Shown here: piece after piece, positions 5,900 to 6,465 of the stretch
Position numbering within the stretch: position 1 is the first letter of the stretch
Layout of the letters: the number at the start of each line of letters is the position of its first letter
Assembly: GCA_020348185.1 (NCBI GenBank)
Contig: CP070743.1
Span: 1,912,681-1,919,145 of the forward strand
DNA from: Nitrospirota bacterium
GTDB taxonomy: Bacteria; Nitrospirota; Nitrospiria; Nitrospirales; UBA8639
Direction of reading: 5' to 3'
DNA: 6,465 bases
The notes under the pieces: model-generated
Database searches by the model: none
Told to the model about the DNA's origin: nothing
The model's input: the letters and a program-made list of their open reading frames with translations, nothing else
Made by a program: the position numbers and the translations under genes

Positions 5900-5915
5900 G
5901 AGGCATTGCTGCCTC
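5900..5915 (+). terminator. Perfect hairpin after yceD, terminator-like without clear T-run
   Basis: GAGGCA (5900-5905) and TGCCTC (5910-5915) form a perfect 6-pair stem with a TTGC loop, five bases after the yceD stop. The sequence after it, CTGATTTATTC, is only loosely T-rich. It may be a weak terminator or an RNA 3'-end stabiliser. Confidence 0.4.
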
Positions 5916-5995
5916 CTGATTTATTCATAAGCCCGAAGACGATAAGCTTCTAAACAATAACAAGAGCCTTTTCACCAAACGGAAACAGAAGCATT

Positions 5996-6024
5996 TTGCT
6001 GAAGAATCCATGCGCGATTATTAG
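5996..6024 (+). promoter_or_regulatory. Possible promoter for rpmF-plsX
   Basis: In the 168-base gap between yceD and rpmF, TTGCTG (5996-6001) and TATTAG (6019-6024) are separated by 17 bases; they match the sigma-70 consensus at three and four positions. The palindrome AGCA-TTT-TGCT (5990-6000) overlaps the -35. Apart from this and the hairpin at 5900-5915 I see nothing else in the gap. Confidence 0.3.
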
Positions 6025-6062
6025 GCAGATTTCGTTACCTCCAAAAGGAAAAAGAGTCACAT

Positions 6063-6245
6063 ATGGCTAATCCAAAACATAAAATCTCTCGAGCACGACG
6101 AGATAAGAGACGAACCCACAAAAAAATCACGCCCCCCAATCTTTCAATCTGTCCTCAGTGCCACGAGCCGAAACTTCCTCACACGACTTGCCTCAATTGT
6201 GGGACCTATAAGGGAATGGCAGTCATTGCCGTTCAAGAAGGGTAA
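6063..6245 (+). CDS. rpmF: Large ribosomal subunit protein bL32, zinc-binding (C+) form
   Basis: A small 50S subunit protein near the peptidyl transferase region and exit tunnel. The 60 residues open with the family signature MANPKHKISRARRDKRR, a basic segment threading into rRNA, followed by a zinc ribbon with C30, C33, C43 and C46 in CPQCHEPKLPHTTCLNC and the closing GTYKG. All four zinc ligands are present, so this is the C+ form. ATG 6063 is the only family-consistent start, with the purine-rich AAGGAAAAAGAG (6045-6055) seven bases upstream. yceD before and plsX after give the standard yceD-rpmF-plsX order, which ties ribosome production to phospholipid synthesis genes in many bacteria. 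plsX begins 44 bases later. Identification is certain. Confidence 0.97.
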   Translation: MANPKHKISRARRDKRRTHKKITPPNLSICPQCHEPKLPHTTCLNCGTYKGMAVIAVQEG

Positions 6246-6289
6246 CGTCTCTCCTCTCAGATCGTGATCGACTGGCACTCATTAGGCCG

Positions 6290-6465
6290 ATGAAAATTGT
6301 GGTCGATGCGATGGGGGGGGATCATGGACTCGATCCCACGGTCGAGGGTGCGGTTCAAGCATCCAGAGAACCTGGGGTTCGTGTAATCTTGGTCGGCGAC
6401 CAGGATCAAATTCGTGATCGTCTTGACCGGCTAAGCGGCAAAAAATCTACCCTCGAAGTTTGCCA
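6290..6465 (+). CDS. plsX: Phosphate acyltransferase PlsX, 3'-truncated
   Basis: PlsX converts acyl-ACP and phosphate to acyl-phosphate, the donor used by PlsY in the first step of phospholipid synthesis; it is a peripheral membrane enzyme. Only the first 58 codons are in the window. They read MKIVVDAMGGDHGLDPTVEG, the family's highly conserved N-terminus (M-x-I-x-x-DAMGGD), then VRVILVGDQDQI, matching the family's first beta-alpha unit. The frame stays open to the end of the window. ATG 6290 puts the DAMGGD motif at its usual position; the ribosome binding site is weak (TTAGG, 6282-6286). The MGGD codons contain a run of eight G (6313-6320). The place after rpmF is the usual one, and fab genes would be expected downstream. 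Confidence 0.94.
   Translation, partial: MKIVVDAMGGDHGLDPTVEGAVQASREPGVRVILVGDQDQIRDRLDRLSGKKSTLEVC

Noticed and set aside
1..6465. Defence system, phage, transposon or CRISPR content
   Set aside because: All coding space is filled by conserved housekeeping genes on one strand; no direct-repeat arrays, transposase-like frames or integration boundaries are visible.

Overview
The window is a compact, all-plus-strand housekeeping region of a bacterial chromosome. It carries twelve recognisable protein genes: ispE (5' end cut off), prs, rplY, pth, ychF, rpsF, ssb, rpsR, a yceD/DUF177 gene, rpmF and plsX (3' end cut off). That is eleven names because no further gene fits; every longer gap was read and none exceeds 184 bases. 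I see no mobile element, CRISPR array, tRNA or rRNA. Base composition looks close to 50% GC by eye. The order ispE-prs-rplY-pth-ychF followed by rpsF-ssb-rpsR, and the protein styles, suggest a member of the Nitrospirota, possibly a moderate-GC Nitrospira. This is inference from memory and not a database match.

Layout. Positions 1-4076 hold ispE (isoprenoid precursor kinase), prs (PRPP synthase), rplY (bL25, long CTC-type), pth (peptidyl-tRNA hydrolase) and ychF (ribosome-associated ATPase). pth begins with TTG three bases after rplY, so those two are probably translationally coupled. A 116-base gap before prs contains an exact TTGACA and several inverted repeats. A 70-base gap before rplY is made of A/T-rich imperfect palindromes.

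Positions 4077-4260 are a non-coding leader with a stem-loop and a probable promoter. After it come rpsF (bS6), ssb, overlapping rpsF by 17 bases, and rpsR (bS18), which are often found together because bS6 and bS18 bind 16S rRNA as a pair. rplI, which frequently ends this operon elsewhere, is not here. The next genes are instead yceD, rpmF (bL32) and plsX, the usual start of the phospholipid/fatty acid cluster.

Taken together the genes supply ribosomal proteins, translation quality control, nucleotide and isoprenoid precursors and the start of phospholipid synthesis. I found no convincing undescribed system. The points most worth a second look are an SSB whose C-terminus lacks the usual acidic D-D-x-x-P-F tip, unusual residues in the YchF nucleotide-binding region, the structured leader before rpsF, the zinc-type (cysteine-containing) bS18 and bL32, and the joining of rpsF-ssb-rpsR to yceD-rpmF-plsX without rplI.
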